This document shows positions 9,594-17,717 of a stretch of DNA of 64,000 bases, in pieces. The stretch covers positions 1 to 64,000 of the forward strand of contig NZ_JAAONZ010000027.1 of assembly GCF_011602365.1 (NCBI RefSeq), in the 5' to 3' direction. The translations under genes were made by a program, and so were the position numbers. The notes under the pieces were generated by a model, which saw nothing but the letters and a program-made list of their open reading frames with translations, searched no databases and had not been told where the DNA came from. This stretch comes from Pseudomaricurvus hydrocarbonicus (lineage in GTDB: Bacteria > Pseudomonadota > Gammaproteobacteria > Pseudomonadales > Cellvibrionaceae). Within the stretch, counting starts at the first letter, position 1. Each line of letters begins with the position of its first letter.

Positions 9594-9678
9594 ACTCGCC
9601 CAAGGTGACTGTCGCTACTCGCCCAAGGTGAATTGCGCAGCCAGAGAGGTCAGCCCTGGGCTGACTCGCTCAAGGTGA
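9594..9678 (+). repeat. Three copies of a 15-bp repeat plus a hairpin between convergent genes
   Basis: ACTCGCCCAAGGTGA occurs at 9594-9608 and 9617-9631, and with one change at 9664-9678. A related piece (ACTCGCTCAAAG) lies inside the 3' end of the TRAP permease gene near 9748. A GTCAGCC/GGCTGAC hairpin sits at 9649-9665. The spacing is uneven, so this is not a CRISPR array. The hairpin may help end transcription of the two convergent genes. Confidence 0.55.
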
Positions 9679-9716
9679 ATCAAGGCGCCCTGGGGTGGCC
9701 CGCTCGCCGTCAGGTA

Positions 9717-11015
9717 TCAATTCAGCCCAAATTGACCGGGTAACCACTCGCTCAAAGCCGGAATGTAGGTGACCAGCGCCAGGGTGGCAATCATGGCCAG
9801 GTACATCGGCAGGAGCGGGCGGATGATGGCGGTCATCGACGTTTTGGCAATGCTGCAGCCAACAAACAGCACGCTGCCCACCGGGGGCGTGCACAAGCCA
9901 ATACACAGGTTCAGAATCATCATCATGCCAAAGTGCAGGGGTGAAATGCCCAGCTCGGTGACGACGGGGAGAAAGATCGGGGTAAAGATCAATACCGCTG
10001 GCGTCATGTCCATAAACGCCCCGACAACCAGAAGGATCAGGTTGATGATCAACAGAATCAGAAGGGGATTTTCCGACAGGGTCAGGAGCGTCTGGCTGAT
10101 GGTTTGGGGGATGTTCTCGAACGACAGCATCCAGGACATGGCGGTAGAAGTACCGATGAGCAGCAGTACGACGGCACTGGTTTCGGTCGCTTTCAGTAGG
10201 ATTCCCGGTAATTCACCCAGTTTGACTTCCCTGTAAAACCCCACTGCCAGCAGCAGCGAGTAGAGTACCGCGATGGCGCTCGCTTCCGTGGCGGTAAATA
10301 CCCCGCCAACAATACCGCCGATGACAATCACAATTAGCAGCAAGCTGGGGATGGCATCCAGCAGTTTGGGCAAGGCCTCTTTCAGCGGCAGTCGATCGGC
10401 GGTCGGGTACCCCTTGCGGTGCGCATATATAGCTCCTATCGCCATTAATGAGAGGGTGAGCAACAGGCCGGGCACGTAGCCCGCAATAAACAGAGCGGCG
10501 ATGGACACGCTGCCACTGGCCAGGGAGTAGACGATCAAAATATTGCTGGGCGGGATCAGCAAACCGGTGGTGGACGCGGCTACGGTGATGGCACCGTTAA
10601 AATTTTTGTCGTAACCCTCTTTATTCATCATGGGCACCATAAAGCCGCCAATGGCAGACGTGGCGGCAACCGCAGAGCCAGAGATCGAGCCAAACAACGC
10701 GCATGAAATGACATTCACCAGTGCCAGTCCACCGGGCAAGCTGCCAATCAGGGCTTTCGCAAACTCAATCAGCCGGTGAGCGATGCCGCCGCGCCCCATG
10801 AGCAGTCCTGAGAGAATAAAGAATGGAATGGCCAGCAGGGCAAAACTGTTCATGCCGCCAGCCATGCGTTGAGTCATGGTTGTCGCGGCTGCCGTAAAGT
10901 CGATGGAGAACAGCATCGCCAGTAATGTGGCAAGACCGATGCAAATGGCCACAGGGATATTAAGGATCAGCAAGACAAAAAAGCTGACCAGTAGCACAGC
11001 GCCTGATAATTCCAT
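9717..11015 (-). CDS. dctM: TRAP transporter large permease subunit (DctM type)
   Basis: A 432-residue inner-membrane protein of about 12 hydrophobic segments. It forms the sodium-coupled translocation channel of a tripartite TRAP carrier. Family features include AIPFFILSGLLMGRGG, GSAVAATSAIGG, TGLLIPPSN and LGISPLHFGMMMILNLCIGLCTPPVG-type helices near the C-terminus. TGAGG precedes the start. It is the last gene of the dctP-dctQ-dctM order on the minus strand and convergent with the regulator gene. The family call is sure; import of glucuronate or a related uronate is inferred from the surrounding catabolic genes. Confidence 0.92.
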   Translation of the reverse strand: MELSGAVLLVSFFVLLILNIPVAICIGLATLLAMLFSIDFTAAATTMTQRMAGGMNSFALLAIPFFILSGLLMGRGGIAHRLIEFAKALIGSLPGGLALVNVISCALFGSISGSAVAATSAIGGFMVPMMNKEGYDKNFNGAITVAASTTGLLIPPSNILIVYSLASGSVSIAALFIAGYVPGLLLTLSLMAIGAIYAHRKGYPTADRLPLKEALPKLLDAIPSLLLIVIVIGGIVGGVFTATEASAIAVLYSLLLAVGFYREVKLGELPGILLKATETSAVVLLLIGTSTAMSWMLSFENIPQTISQTLLTLSENPLLILLIINLILLVVGAFMDMTPAVLIFTPIFLPVVTELGISPLHFGMMMILNLCIGLCTPPVGSVLFVGCSIAKTSMTAIIRPLLPMYLAMIATLALVTYIPALSEWLPGQFGLN

Positions 11016-11024
11016 GCGTTAACC

Positions 11025-11543
11025 TCAGTTTGTGTCGGCGTGACGGTGGATGTTGGGGCCAGTGAGAAGCTCATCAACGCCGAAGCAACAGAGCAGAGCC
11101 CCTGACAGGGGAATGACGCTGTAAATCACCGCCATCGAGATTTCCAAAGAGGCGGACGTTTGATGAAGCTCATTGGTCAGCAATACCAGCGTGCCGCCAC
11201 CATAGATCAGAACGGCAACGGCAAAGATGATCACCGCACCACTGATGATCCACTGCAGGCGCCAGCGAGCAGCTCCCTGCAGGTGATGGGATAAAATGTC
11301 CAGCCCCAGGTGAGCGCCAACACGATAGGCGTGACACCCCCCCAGCATGCCAATCCATATCAGCAGAAACCTGGCGATTTCTTCCGTGTAGGAGCTGGGA
11401 TCGCCGAGTAAGAAGCGGGTGGCCACCTGCCATAAGACATTGACCACCATGATGCCCATTAACAAGATCAGGAGGTATTGCAGGCCCCGGTCGATCATCG
11501 CCATGCTGCGATCAAATACGTTACGGAAGGGTTTTAATGGCAT
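11025..11543 (-). CDS. dctQ: TRAP transporter small permease subunit (DctQ type)
   Basis: A 172-residue inner-membrane protein with four hydrophobic helices, the partner of the large permease. It carries the DctQ pattern: VATRFLL..PSSYTEEIARFLLIWIGMLG (W and the EE pair), then GAHLGLD. Its start overlaps the 3' end of the binding-protein gene by 23 bases, which implies translational coupling; an alternative start is Met14 (11504). Its stop is nine bases from dctM. Confidence 0.9.
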   Translation of the reverse strand: MPLKPFRNVFDRSMAMIDRGLQYLLILLMGIMVVNVLWQVATRFLLGDPSSYTEEIARFLLIWIGMLGGCHAYRVGAHLGLDILSHHLQGAARWRLQWIISGAVIIFAVAVLIYGGGTLVLLTNELHQTSASLEISMAVIYSVIPLSGALLCCFGVDELLTGPNIHRHADTN

Positions 11544-12534
11544 CCATCAGGTCTCCCATGGGTGTGTTGTTGTAAGCCTGGTGCATGGGTAATACCCGTT
11601 GACGAAATGGCTCTTTATCCGGCGTGATTACCTTAATACCGTTAGCTTGCAAAGCCTCTAGCGACTGCTGCGTTTTTTGCTCCCAAAGCTGCCGTTGGTA
11701 GGTGATGGAGTCGTCGGCTGCCTGCTGGAGCCAGGCTTGTTGCTGGGGTGTGAGGCTATTCCAGGTTGGCAGGCCAATCAGCAGTACATCGGGAACGTAA
11801 GTATGTTCATCCAGAGAGAGGTAGGGTGATACTTCGTAGTGCTTGGACAAATAAAAACTGGGGATATTATTTTCCGCGCCATCGACCACGCCCTGCTGCA
11901 GCGCGGTGTAGAGTTCTCCCCACGCAATTGGTGTGGCTGCGCCCCCCAGTCTTTTGACCATCTCAACCGAAGTCATGCTCTTTTGGACCCGAATCTTCAT
12001 CCCTTCCAGGTCTTCGGGTGACCTGATGGGCTTGCTTGCGTAAAAGCTGCGACTGCCTGCGTCGTAAAACCCAAGCCCTCGCAGGCGAGCGGGTTCTGAT
12101 GACAGCAGCAATTCACGGCCCAGAGGACTTTCCAGCATGCGCCAGAAATGTTGATGATCGCGGAACACATAGGGAATGCTGAAAATTTTATAGGCCGGTA
12201 CGAAGCTTTCCAGAGGACTGGCCGATACTTTGGTCATGGCCAGGCTGCCAATCTGTAATAACTCGAGTAAATCCCGTTCCGAGCCCAGTTGGCCGTTGGG
12301 GTAGATCTCAATTTGCATCGTAGCGCCCGAGAGCTCTCGCAGGCGGTCACCCATAACTTCCATGGCCTTGTTGACCGGATGATCCGCAGGCATGCCGTGT
12401 GCCAGCCGCAGTACCGTGGCGGCTTCACCTTGGGGGCCGCAGCCACTCACTGCGAACAGGAGCAGCAGGAGTGGCACGGCCAGTCGCAGTTGCGAGAGAA
12501 TAAGCCGGAAACGCTGCGCTACAAAGGGAGACAT
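11521..12534 (-). CDS. dctP: TRAP transporter substrate-binding lipoprotein (DctP type)
   Basis: A 337-residue substrate-capturing component. The signal sequence ends in a lipobox (V29-S30-G31-C32), so it is probably membrane-anchored rather than free in the periplasm, which is unusual but not rare for this family. The mature part shows the DctP fold: RLAHGMPADHPV, GQLGSERDLLE, and GMKIRVQKS with the arginine that salt-bridges substrate carboxylate. A second conserved part is GVVDGAENN. This family binds uronates and aldonates in many Proteobacteria, which fits the adjacent uxaC/uxuB/uxuA/kdgK genes. AAGAGAAG precedes the start. Confidence 0.9.
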   Translation of the reverse strand: MSPFVAQRFRLILSQLRLAVPLLLLLFAVSGCGPQGEAATVLRLAHGMPADHPVNKAMEVMGDRLRELSGATMQIEIYPNGQLGSERDLLELLQIGSLAMTKVSASPLESFVPAYKIFSIPYVFRDHQHFWRMLESPLGRELLLSSEPARLRGLGFYDAGSRSFYASKPIRSPEDLEGMKIRVQKSMTSVEMVKRLGGAATPIAWGELYTALQQGVVDGAENNIPSFYLSKHYEVSPYLSLDEHTYVPDVLLIGLPTWNSLTPQQQAWLQQAADDSITYQRQLWEQKTQQSLEALQANGIKVITPDKEPFRQRVLPMHQAYNNTPMGDLMDAIKTLP

Positions 12535-12960
12535 GAAGCTTCTCTTATCAGTCAGAATTATTCGTATTGTCGGTCATCTAGCTGCACGGCTTGACGGACC
12601 GGTTATTATTATGGGATTCTTTCCCAAATTGGTCTGACCATCTTACCATCCGTTTGGCGCCCGCTTCAATACAATAGCAGCTTCAAACCAAAAGAAGTTC
12701 AGCGGCGGGCTTGGGCAGACGCCCTTAATGCAGCTGCCCTGACTGGTTATGCTCTCGACACTAGCGACAAGTCTGGGTATGGGTATACGCTTTGGAAGTT
12801 GATGCTCGCGATGCAGTCAGTCAATGGGCAGGGGATGGGTTTGAGATCGTTAGGCTTGCGCTTGAGATCGCAAAGCCGCGAGAGGATGATGGATGGTTCG
12901 CCATACCCGTTGCACTCCTGCTACCTCTGCGTAATTCACCGAACTATCAAGAGGTTTTTC
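12535..12960. other. Divergent region between TRAP genes and uxaC
   Basis: About 425 bases between divergent units. It holds the best copy of the island palindrome (12630-12640). An open frame extends uxaC upstream to 12799, but the family start is at 12961. Another frame (12792-13004) overlaps the true uxaC start and shows no recognised motif. I support no gene here. Confidence 0.5.
12591..12640 (+). promoter_or_regulatory. UxuR-like operator with possible promoter before uxaC/TRAP genes
   Basis: TGGTCTGACCA (12630-12640) is a perfect inverted repeat around a central T and equals the FadR-type consensus core. A weak plus-strand promoter (TTGACG 12591-12596, 18 bases, GATTCT 12615-12620) lies just upstream. 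The site could control uxaC-uxuB, the divergent TRAP operon, or both. Confidence 0.55.
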
Positions 12961-14370
12961 ATGACGATGAGTCTGCATTCAGACCGCCTGTTTCCGGCAG
13001 ATAACCACACCCGACAGATCGCTCGCCAGTTATATCAGAGCGTTAAATCCTTACCGATCATCAGTCCTCATGGGCACACGGATCCGGGTTGGTTTGCCGG
13101 CAATCAGCCTTTTGAAAACCCCGCAGCCCTGTTGGTACAGCCAGACCACTATGTGCTGCGTATGCTGTTCAGTCAGGGGGTGAGCCTGGAGAGCCTCGGT
13201 ATTCGCCGCAAAGACGGAGCAGCGGTGGAGGTCGACCCTCGCAAGGTATGGCGACGTTTTGCCGAACATTTCCACCTGTTTCGTGGCACCCCCAGTCGTC
13301 TGTGGCTGGATCACGTATTCGGTGAAGTCTTCGGGCTTACCGGGCGGTTATCAGCAGCAACCGCCGATCAGTATTTTGATCATATCCAGAGCTGCTTGCA
13401 GCAGCCGGAGTTTCTGCCGCGGGCTCTGTTTGAGCGATTTAACATCGAAGTCATCGCCACCACCGAGTCGCCGCTGGATGATTTACGCCATCACCAGACC
13501 CTGCAGCAGAGTGGTTGGCGGGGGCGGGTGATTACAGCTTTCCGGCCGGATCCGGTCATCGACCCTGAATTCGAAGGCTTTATCGACAACCTCAAGCAGC
13601 TTGGTGAGATAACGGGTATTGATATCCAGGGCTTTGATGATTACTTGCAGGCACTGCGTCAGCGTCGCGAGTATTTTAAACGCTTTGGTGCTACCTCCAC
13701 GGATCATGGTCACCCTACGGCAAATACTCAGGATCTATCGCTGCAAGACAAGCGGGAACTGTTTCTCACGGTGCTCAGTGGGGCCGCCACCGCGGATCAG
13801 GCTGAAACTTTTCGCGGCCAGATGTTGACGGAAATGGCCTTGATGAGCGTGGAAGATGGTTTGGTGATGCAGCTGCACCCAGGCTGCTACCGCAATCACA
13901 ATCAAGCATTGTTTGAAAACTTCGGCCGTGACAAGGGGGCTGATATCCCGCTGCAAACCGAATATGTTCAAGCTCTGCGCCCGTTACTGAACAAGGTGGG
14001 CACTGACCCTGGTTTTAATATGATTGTGTTTACTCTGGATGAGACCAGTTACAGCCGCGAGCTGGCCCCCCTGGCGGGTCACTACCCGGCACTCAAGGTT
14101 GGTCCGGCCTGGTGGTTTCACGACAGTCCCGAGGGCATGCGCCGCTTCCGGGAACAGATTACCGAAACCGCGGGCTTTTATAATACCGTTGGTTTTAACG
14201 ACGACACCCGGGCCTTTCTGTCCATTCCGGCCCGTCACGATGTCGCCCGTCGGATGGATTGCGCCTTTCTCGCCCAGTTGGTGGCTGAGCACCGCATTGA
14301 TCAGGATGAAGCCATGGAGTTGGCCTATGACCTGAGTTACCGACTCGCCAAAGAAGCCTACAAGCTGTAA
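12961..14370 (+). CDS. uxaC: Glucuronate (uronate) isomerase
   Basis: Isomerises D-glucuronate to D-fructuronate (and D-galacturonate to D-tagaturonate), the entry step of the pathway. The ATG at 12961 gives 469 residues, the usual family length; the frame is open further upstream but without family sequence. AAGAGG lies 8-13 bases upstream. Metal-site motif SPHGHTDP is near the N-terminus, followed by HFHLFRGTPSRLWLDHVFGEVFG-type sequence, QLHPGCYRNHN, and the C-terminal GFNDDTRAFLSIPARHDVARR. It is followed after 10 bases by uxuB. Confidence 0.94.
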   Translation: MTMSLHSDRLFPADNHTRQIARQLYQSVKSLPIISPHGHTDPGWFAGNQPFENPAALLVQPDHYVLRMLFSQGVSLESLGIRRKDGAAVEVDPRKVWRRFAEHFHLFRGTPSRLWLDHVFGEVFGLTGRLSAATADQYFDHIQSCLQQPEFLPRALFERFNIEVIATTESPLDDLRHHQTLQQSGWRGRVITAFRPDPVIDPEFEGFIDNLKQLGEITGIDIQGFDDYLQALRQRREYFKRFGATSTDHGHPTANTQDLSLQDKRELFLTVLSGAATADQAETFRGQMLTEMALMSVEDGLVMQLHPGCYRNHNQALFENFGRDKGADIPLQTEYVQALRPLLNKVGTDPGFNMIVFTLDETSYSRELAPLAGHYPALKVGPAWWFHDSPEGMRRFREQITETAGFYNTVGFNDDTRAFLSIPARHDVARRMDCAFLAQLVAEHRIDQDEAMELAYDLSYRLAKEAYKL

Positions 14371-14380
14371 CGTCAGAGAT

Positions 14381-15874
14381 ATGAGTACTATGCAACGTTT
14401 GAATAACGCCACCCTCCCGAAACTGTCGGTCTCTGCTCCCGGATACGATCGCGCTGCGCTGCAGGCCGGGATTGTGCATTTGGGCATCGGTGCTTTTCAC
14501 CGTGGCCATCAGGCCGATTACACCGATAAGCTACTTAACCGACAGGGCGGCGACTGGGGTATTATCGGAGCCAGTTTACGCAGCGCGGGGGTCCGTGATC
14601 AGTTGCAACCGCAGGATGGGCTCTACTGTCTGGTTGAAAACGACGGCGAAACTTCCAACATTAAAGTGATCGGTGCCATTCAGTCTGTGCTGGTGGGTCC
14701 GGAACAGCCTTCACAATTGATTGACGTTTTGTCCGCTCCCGAGATTAAAGTGGTAACGCTGACCATTACCGAAAAGGGGTATTGTCACGATCCGGCCAGC
14801 GGTCAGATTAACTGGACGCACCCCGATATTCTCTGGGATTTGGAGCATTATCAAACAGCCCCCAAGTCAGCCATTGGGTATCTGGTCGCCGCACTTGAAA
14901 AACGTCAGGGCATCGACGCGGCGGTGACCTTATTGAGTTGTGACAACCTTTCCCATAACGGCAAGTTATTGCAAAACGTGGTCAGCGCCTTTGCGCAGCG
15001 AGTCCGGCCCTCTTTACTGAAATGGCTGCAGGCTCACGTCACGTTCCCCTGTTCCATGGTCGATCGCATTGTTCCGGCCGTGACAGATAAAGAGCGTCAG
15101 GCTCTGCAAGCCCGCCTGGGGTTGGTGGATGAGGGGGCGGTGGTGACGGAGCCCTTTTCACAATGGGTCATCGAAGATAGTTTCGCTGGCGATAAGCCGG
15201 ATTGGGCGGCAGTCGGTGCCATGCTGGTGGATGATGTTGCCCCGTTTGAAGATATGAAGTTGCGATTGCTCAATGGCAGTCACTCCATGATTGCCTATTT
15301 GGGCTATTTGGCAGGCTATGACTTCGTGCATGAGGTCATGACCAATGAGCACATGACTGTACTGATCAAAGACTACATGAACCTGGCGACGGACACTTTA
15401 ACGGTTCCCGATGGGTTTGATATAGACGGCTACAAGCAACAACTGTTACACCGCTTTTCCAATGCCTCCCTCAATCACCGGACCTCTCAAATTGCCCAGG
15501 ACGGCTCTCAGAAAATCCCTCAGCGATGGCTGGCGAGTGTACGCACGCTGCTGTCACAGAAGCAGGATGCCGCCTTGCTGGCGTTTGCTTTGGCGGGGTG
15601 GATCCGCTATCTGCAGGGCACCCGTGACACCCTGGGAAAACCACCAGGGGAACATTTCGAAATCATTGACCCCTTGTCAGCAACCCTGACCAGCCTCGTG
15701 AAAACGGAACAACAGACCAGTCACTCTCCGGTCAAGGCGATTCTTGGGGTGCAATCGATTTTTGGCAATTTGTTACAAGAGCAGCCCGAATGGTGCGCTC
15801 AGGTGGACGATCTTCATCAGGCTATTACCGCTCATGGGGTGTTAAAAACGCTCCGGCAAATCCAGCCTCGATAA
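14381..15874 (+). CDS. uxuB: Fructuronate reductase (mannitol dehydrogenase family)
   Basis: Reduces D-fructuronate to D-mannonate with NADH, linking UxaC to UxuA. This 497-residue long-chain polyol dehydrogenase has the N-terminal nucleotide-binding stretch GIVHLGIGAFHRGHQADYTD, then TITEKGYCHD. The catalytic segment is KLRLLNGSHSMIAYLGYLAG, containing the family's Lys and Asn-Gly-x-His. Sequence alone does not separate fructuronate reductase from mannitol 2-dehydrogenase or tagaturonate reductase; the uxaC partner and the uxuA gene make fructuronate reductase the best call. The start at 14381 is preceded by a poor site (CAGAGA); ATG 14390 is an alternative. Confidence 0.88.
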   Translation: MSTMQRLNNATLPKLSVSAPGYDRAALQAGIVHLGIGAFHRGHQADYTDKLLNRQGGDWGIIGASLRSAGVRDQLQPQDGLYCLVENDGETSNIKVIGAIQSVLVGPEQPSQLIDVLSAPEIKVVTLTITEKGYCHDPASGQINWTHPDILWDLEHYQTAPKSAIGYLVAALEKRQGIDAAVTLLSCDNLSHNGKLLQNVVSAFAQRVRPSLLKWLQAHVTFPCSMVDRIVPAVTDKERQALQARLGLVDEGAVVTEPFSQWVIEDSFAGDKPDWAAVGAMLVDDVAPFEDMKLRLLNGSHSMIAYLGYLAGYDFVHEVMTNEHMTVLIKDYMNLATDTLTVPDGFDIDGYKQQLLHRFSNASLNHRTSQIAQDGSQKIPQRWLASVRTLLSQKQDAALLAFALAGWIRYLQGTRDTLGKPPGEHFEIIDPLSATLTSLVKTEQQTSHSPVKAILGVQSIFGNLLQEQPEWCAQVDDLHQAITAHGVLKTLRQIQPR

Positions 15875-16522
15875 ATGACTTTAAAGGTTTAGGAGGCTTT
15901 CAAGCAAAATTCGCTGAAGACTTGTCAGGCACGCGGGACGTTTTAAATAACGGGCCACAGCGGGCCATGAGTCGGTGACCCCAGCCCTGTTGTGAGCGTG
16001 TGCCAGTGGTCATCGCGGCCCCCGGAATGCGCTTTCTTGCCGCGCAGAGTTTAACGTATCATTAGATGCTCAACCCGGGATCGAGTGTCACTTGGATTTC
16101 ATGACAGTGGTTTGCAGGTGATTGAGCGCTCACAGGGACCGTGTGCGTGTAGCAGCATTTCATTGCGGCGCAAGAGAAATCCCCACACTCGATGATCCCT
16201 GGAGCAGCGGCACGCTGATAGGGTGTATTACTCTTTCAGGAAACTGAATGTACGCCCTGCCTTGTAAACCGCTTGCCCGCCCCCATATAGTGAGTAGCAG
16301 ATAATGTTGTCTGTTCCTCTCTGGGCAAATTAATGCCATCTCAAAATCTTAGATCTGTCTGTTTCACTGACAGGTGATGCCGTCTCATGGTGGTGCGGCA
16401 GTTTGGCCGGTATCACCACGAGGTACCGCCTGGACCACGCGTTGCGTTACTGTCGGGCATTTCAAGTTTCTAAATGGTATATAGACCAATGGGGGGAGTT
16501 CATCCCGTACGTGGAGTAATGT
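15875..16522. other. Non-coding stretch with a bulged stem-loop
   Basis: About 650 bases without a gene I can support. At 16390-16419, GTGGTG and CACCAC enclose an inner CGGC/GCCG stem with loop AGTTTG and a GTAT bulge. CTGTC/GACAG pair near 16357-16375. TGGT(6)ACCA at 16475-16488 is another inverted repeat. These lie within 170 bases upstream of the small gene at 16523, so they could form its structured leader. I recognise no known riboswitch class. Confidence 0.4.
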
Positions 16523-16645
16523 ATGACCAAGGAACGTAAAAGTAATAAAGAAACCAAGAAGCAGCCTCTAATGACGCAGAAAGAAAAAAAAGCGGCTAAA
16601 AAAGCAAAGTCCACGGATAAGATCAAAACTCTGGGATCACTCTAA
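16523..16645 (+). CDS. Small Lys-rich protein of 40 residues
   Basis: A short gene: MTKERKSNKETKKQPLM... to ...IKTLGSL, ending TAA. GTGGAG lies about seven bases before the ATG. About a third of the residues are Lys or Arg, no membrane segment is present, and a coil-forming centre (QKEKKAAKKAKS) is likely. The pattern ERKSNKExKKxP...KEKKAAKxAK is one I recall from uncharacterised small proteins of marine gammaproteobacteria; that memory is unchecked. Function is unknown; nucleic-acid or ribosome binding would suit the charge. It stands alone downstream of a structured non-coding stretch. Confidence 0.65.
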   Translation: MTKERKSNKETKKQPLMTQKEKKAAKKAKSTDKIKTLGSL

Positions 16646-16897
16646 ATTCAGTTTTTTTCAAACGTCAACCGCGGTAAGCGCTTTTAATATACGGTCAGTT
16701 AATTGATGCGCGGGTTAGTGTTAATCCTGACATACCGTCGACGAAATTTATCCTGCGCTATTGTCATTTTTCCGCAAAGAGCAGGTGGCATGGTGTGAGG
16801 ATTTTACCGGTGTGTCATCGGGCCGTTATATCGCATGCAGGCGGCCAAGGGGATGGGCCTCATCCCGGGGGAGGGGCTTATGGAGCCCCTCTAAAAG

Positions 16898-17413
16898 CTA
16901 CCCCCAACGCCAGATCCGTTTCCACCAGGGCGTGGCGTTGTGGCCTGATTGTGCCGCCTGCGGTTGGCCAATCTCCGCCAGCGGATCGCGGCTGGTGACG
17001 CAGGCCTGCAAAAACTCTTTAATCATGCCAGGGCTGAACTGGTAGGCGTTGAAGCGCGACATGTCATAGCGCTTCAGCAGGGCTTCAGAGGTTTTTTCGG
17101 CGGCACTGTATTTCATTGACCAGTTGCTGAACATGCGCTCAGTGACCGGTTCCATGCTCAGTATCTGCAAACCTTGATGCCGTGGATCGGCAGCGATGCG
17201 GTTGTAGGTGGCATTGACCTCGGCGCGCGGACCTTCCAGGCACTGAAAAAAATGTCCGTCGGCCACGTGCAATACCCCGCCGATGGCGTGCTTGGGATTG
17301 TTGCGGCGCGACTGCAATAAAATGCGTGCGACTTCCGACTCGATACCGCCTTGCTGTGCGGTTTTAAATGTGGCCTTGCTGGCATAGGTCAGCCGGATGA
17401 TTGGCTCGCTCAT
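16898..17413 (-). CDS. BLUF-domain blue-light sensor
   Basis: A 171-residue flavin photoreceptor. The BLUF domain fills residues 4-105: IIRLTYASKA with the hydrogen-bonding Tyr10, SRRNNP with Asn39, GHFFQCLEG with Gln57, and MFSNWSMKY with Trp98. The Asn-Gln (18) and Gln-Trp (41) spacings match AppA and BlrB; Tyr-Asn is five residues longer. The C-terminal about 65 residues hold no GGDEF, EAL or other output domain, so it is a short BLUF that signals through a partner. The start at 17413 is chosen for the GGAGGAG-like site just upstream and the family N-terminus; the open frame runs on to 17476. It is divergent from the DUF3429-DCC-SDR operon. Confidence 0.9.
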   Translation of the reverse strand: MSEPIIRLTYASKATFKTAQQGGIESEVARILLQSRRNNPKHAIGGVLHVADGHFFQCLEGPRAEVNATYNRIAADPRHQGLQILSMEPVTERMFSNWSMKYSAAEKTSEALLKRYDMSRFNAYQFSPGMIKEFLQACVTSRDPLAEIGQPQAAQSGHNATPWWKRIWRWG

Positions 17414-17522
17414 GATCTCCTCACTCCTGTGGTTGGTTAACGGATTTAATACGCAAGCGTGGAACCTGTGGATCACTCACAGATGAATCCATGGCGATCA
17501 CTGCTTCTCTAATTGCTCCCCC

Positions 17523-17563
17523 TCTAGACGGAGGAAGGTGGCAACTAGACGGAGGAAGGTGGC
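17523..17563 (+). repeat. Tandem 19-bp direct repeat
   Basis: CTAGACGGAGGAAGGTGGC occurs twice (17523-17541, 17545-17563), separated by AAC. A related segment (TTAGACGGAGCAGGGTGGC) lies at about 41691-41709 in another intergenic region. It sits in the divergent region between the BLUF gene and the DUF3429 operon, which otherwise shows no gene I trust. Confidence 0.6.
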
Positions 17564-17717
17564 GACATCCACTGTTTCCGCTGATCGATTATTTGGTGCC
17601 GGGGATGCTTGGGTGGCAAGCGGATTCAGCCAATGAAATCTATCAAATCTTTAGCGACCTGATTGCGGTTGCAGGTTTGATGTAATCCGAATGCCCGCTT
17701 TGTGCGTAACCAAAGTC

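Noticed and set aside
12792-13004. 70-codon frame with protein-like composition upstream of uxaC
   Set aside because: It would begin with TTG, overlaps the uxaC start in another frame, and has an upstream TAG close by; no family is recognised.
17491-17685. 64-codon ORF across the tandem repeat between the BLUF and DUF3429 genes
   Set aside because: Its sequence is shaped by the repeat (two DGGRW units), and it has no clear ribosome site or homologous pattern.
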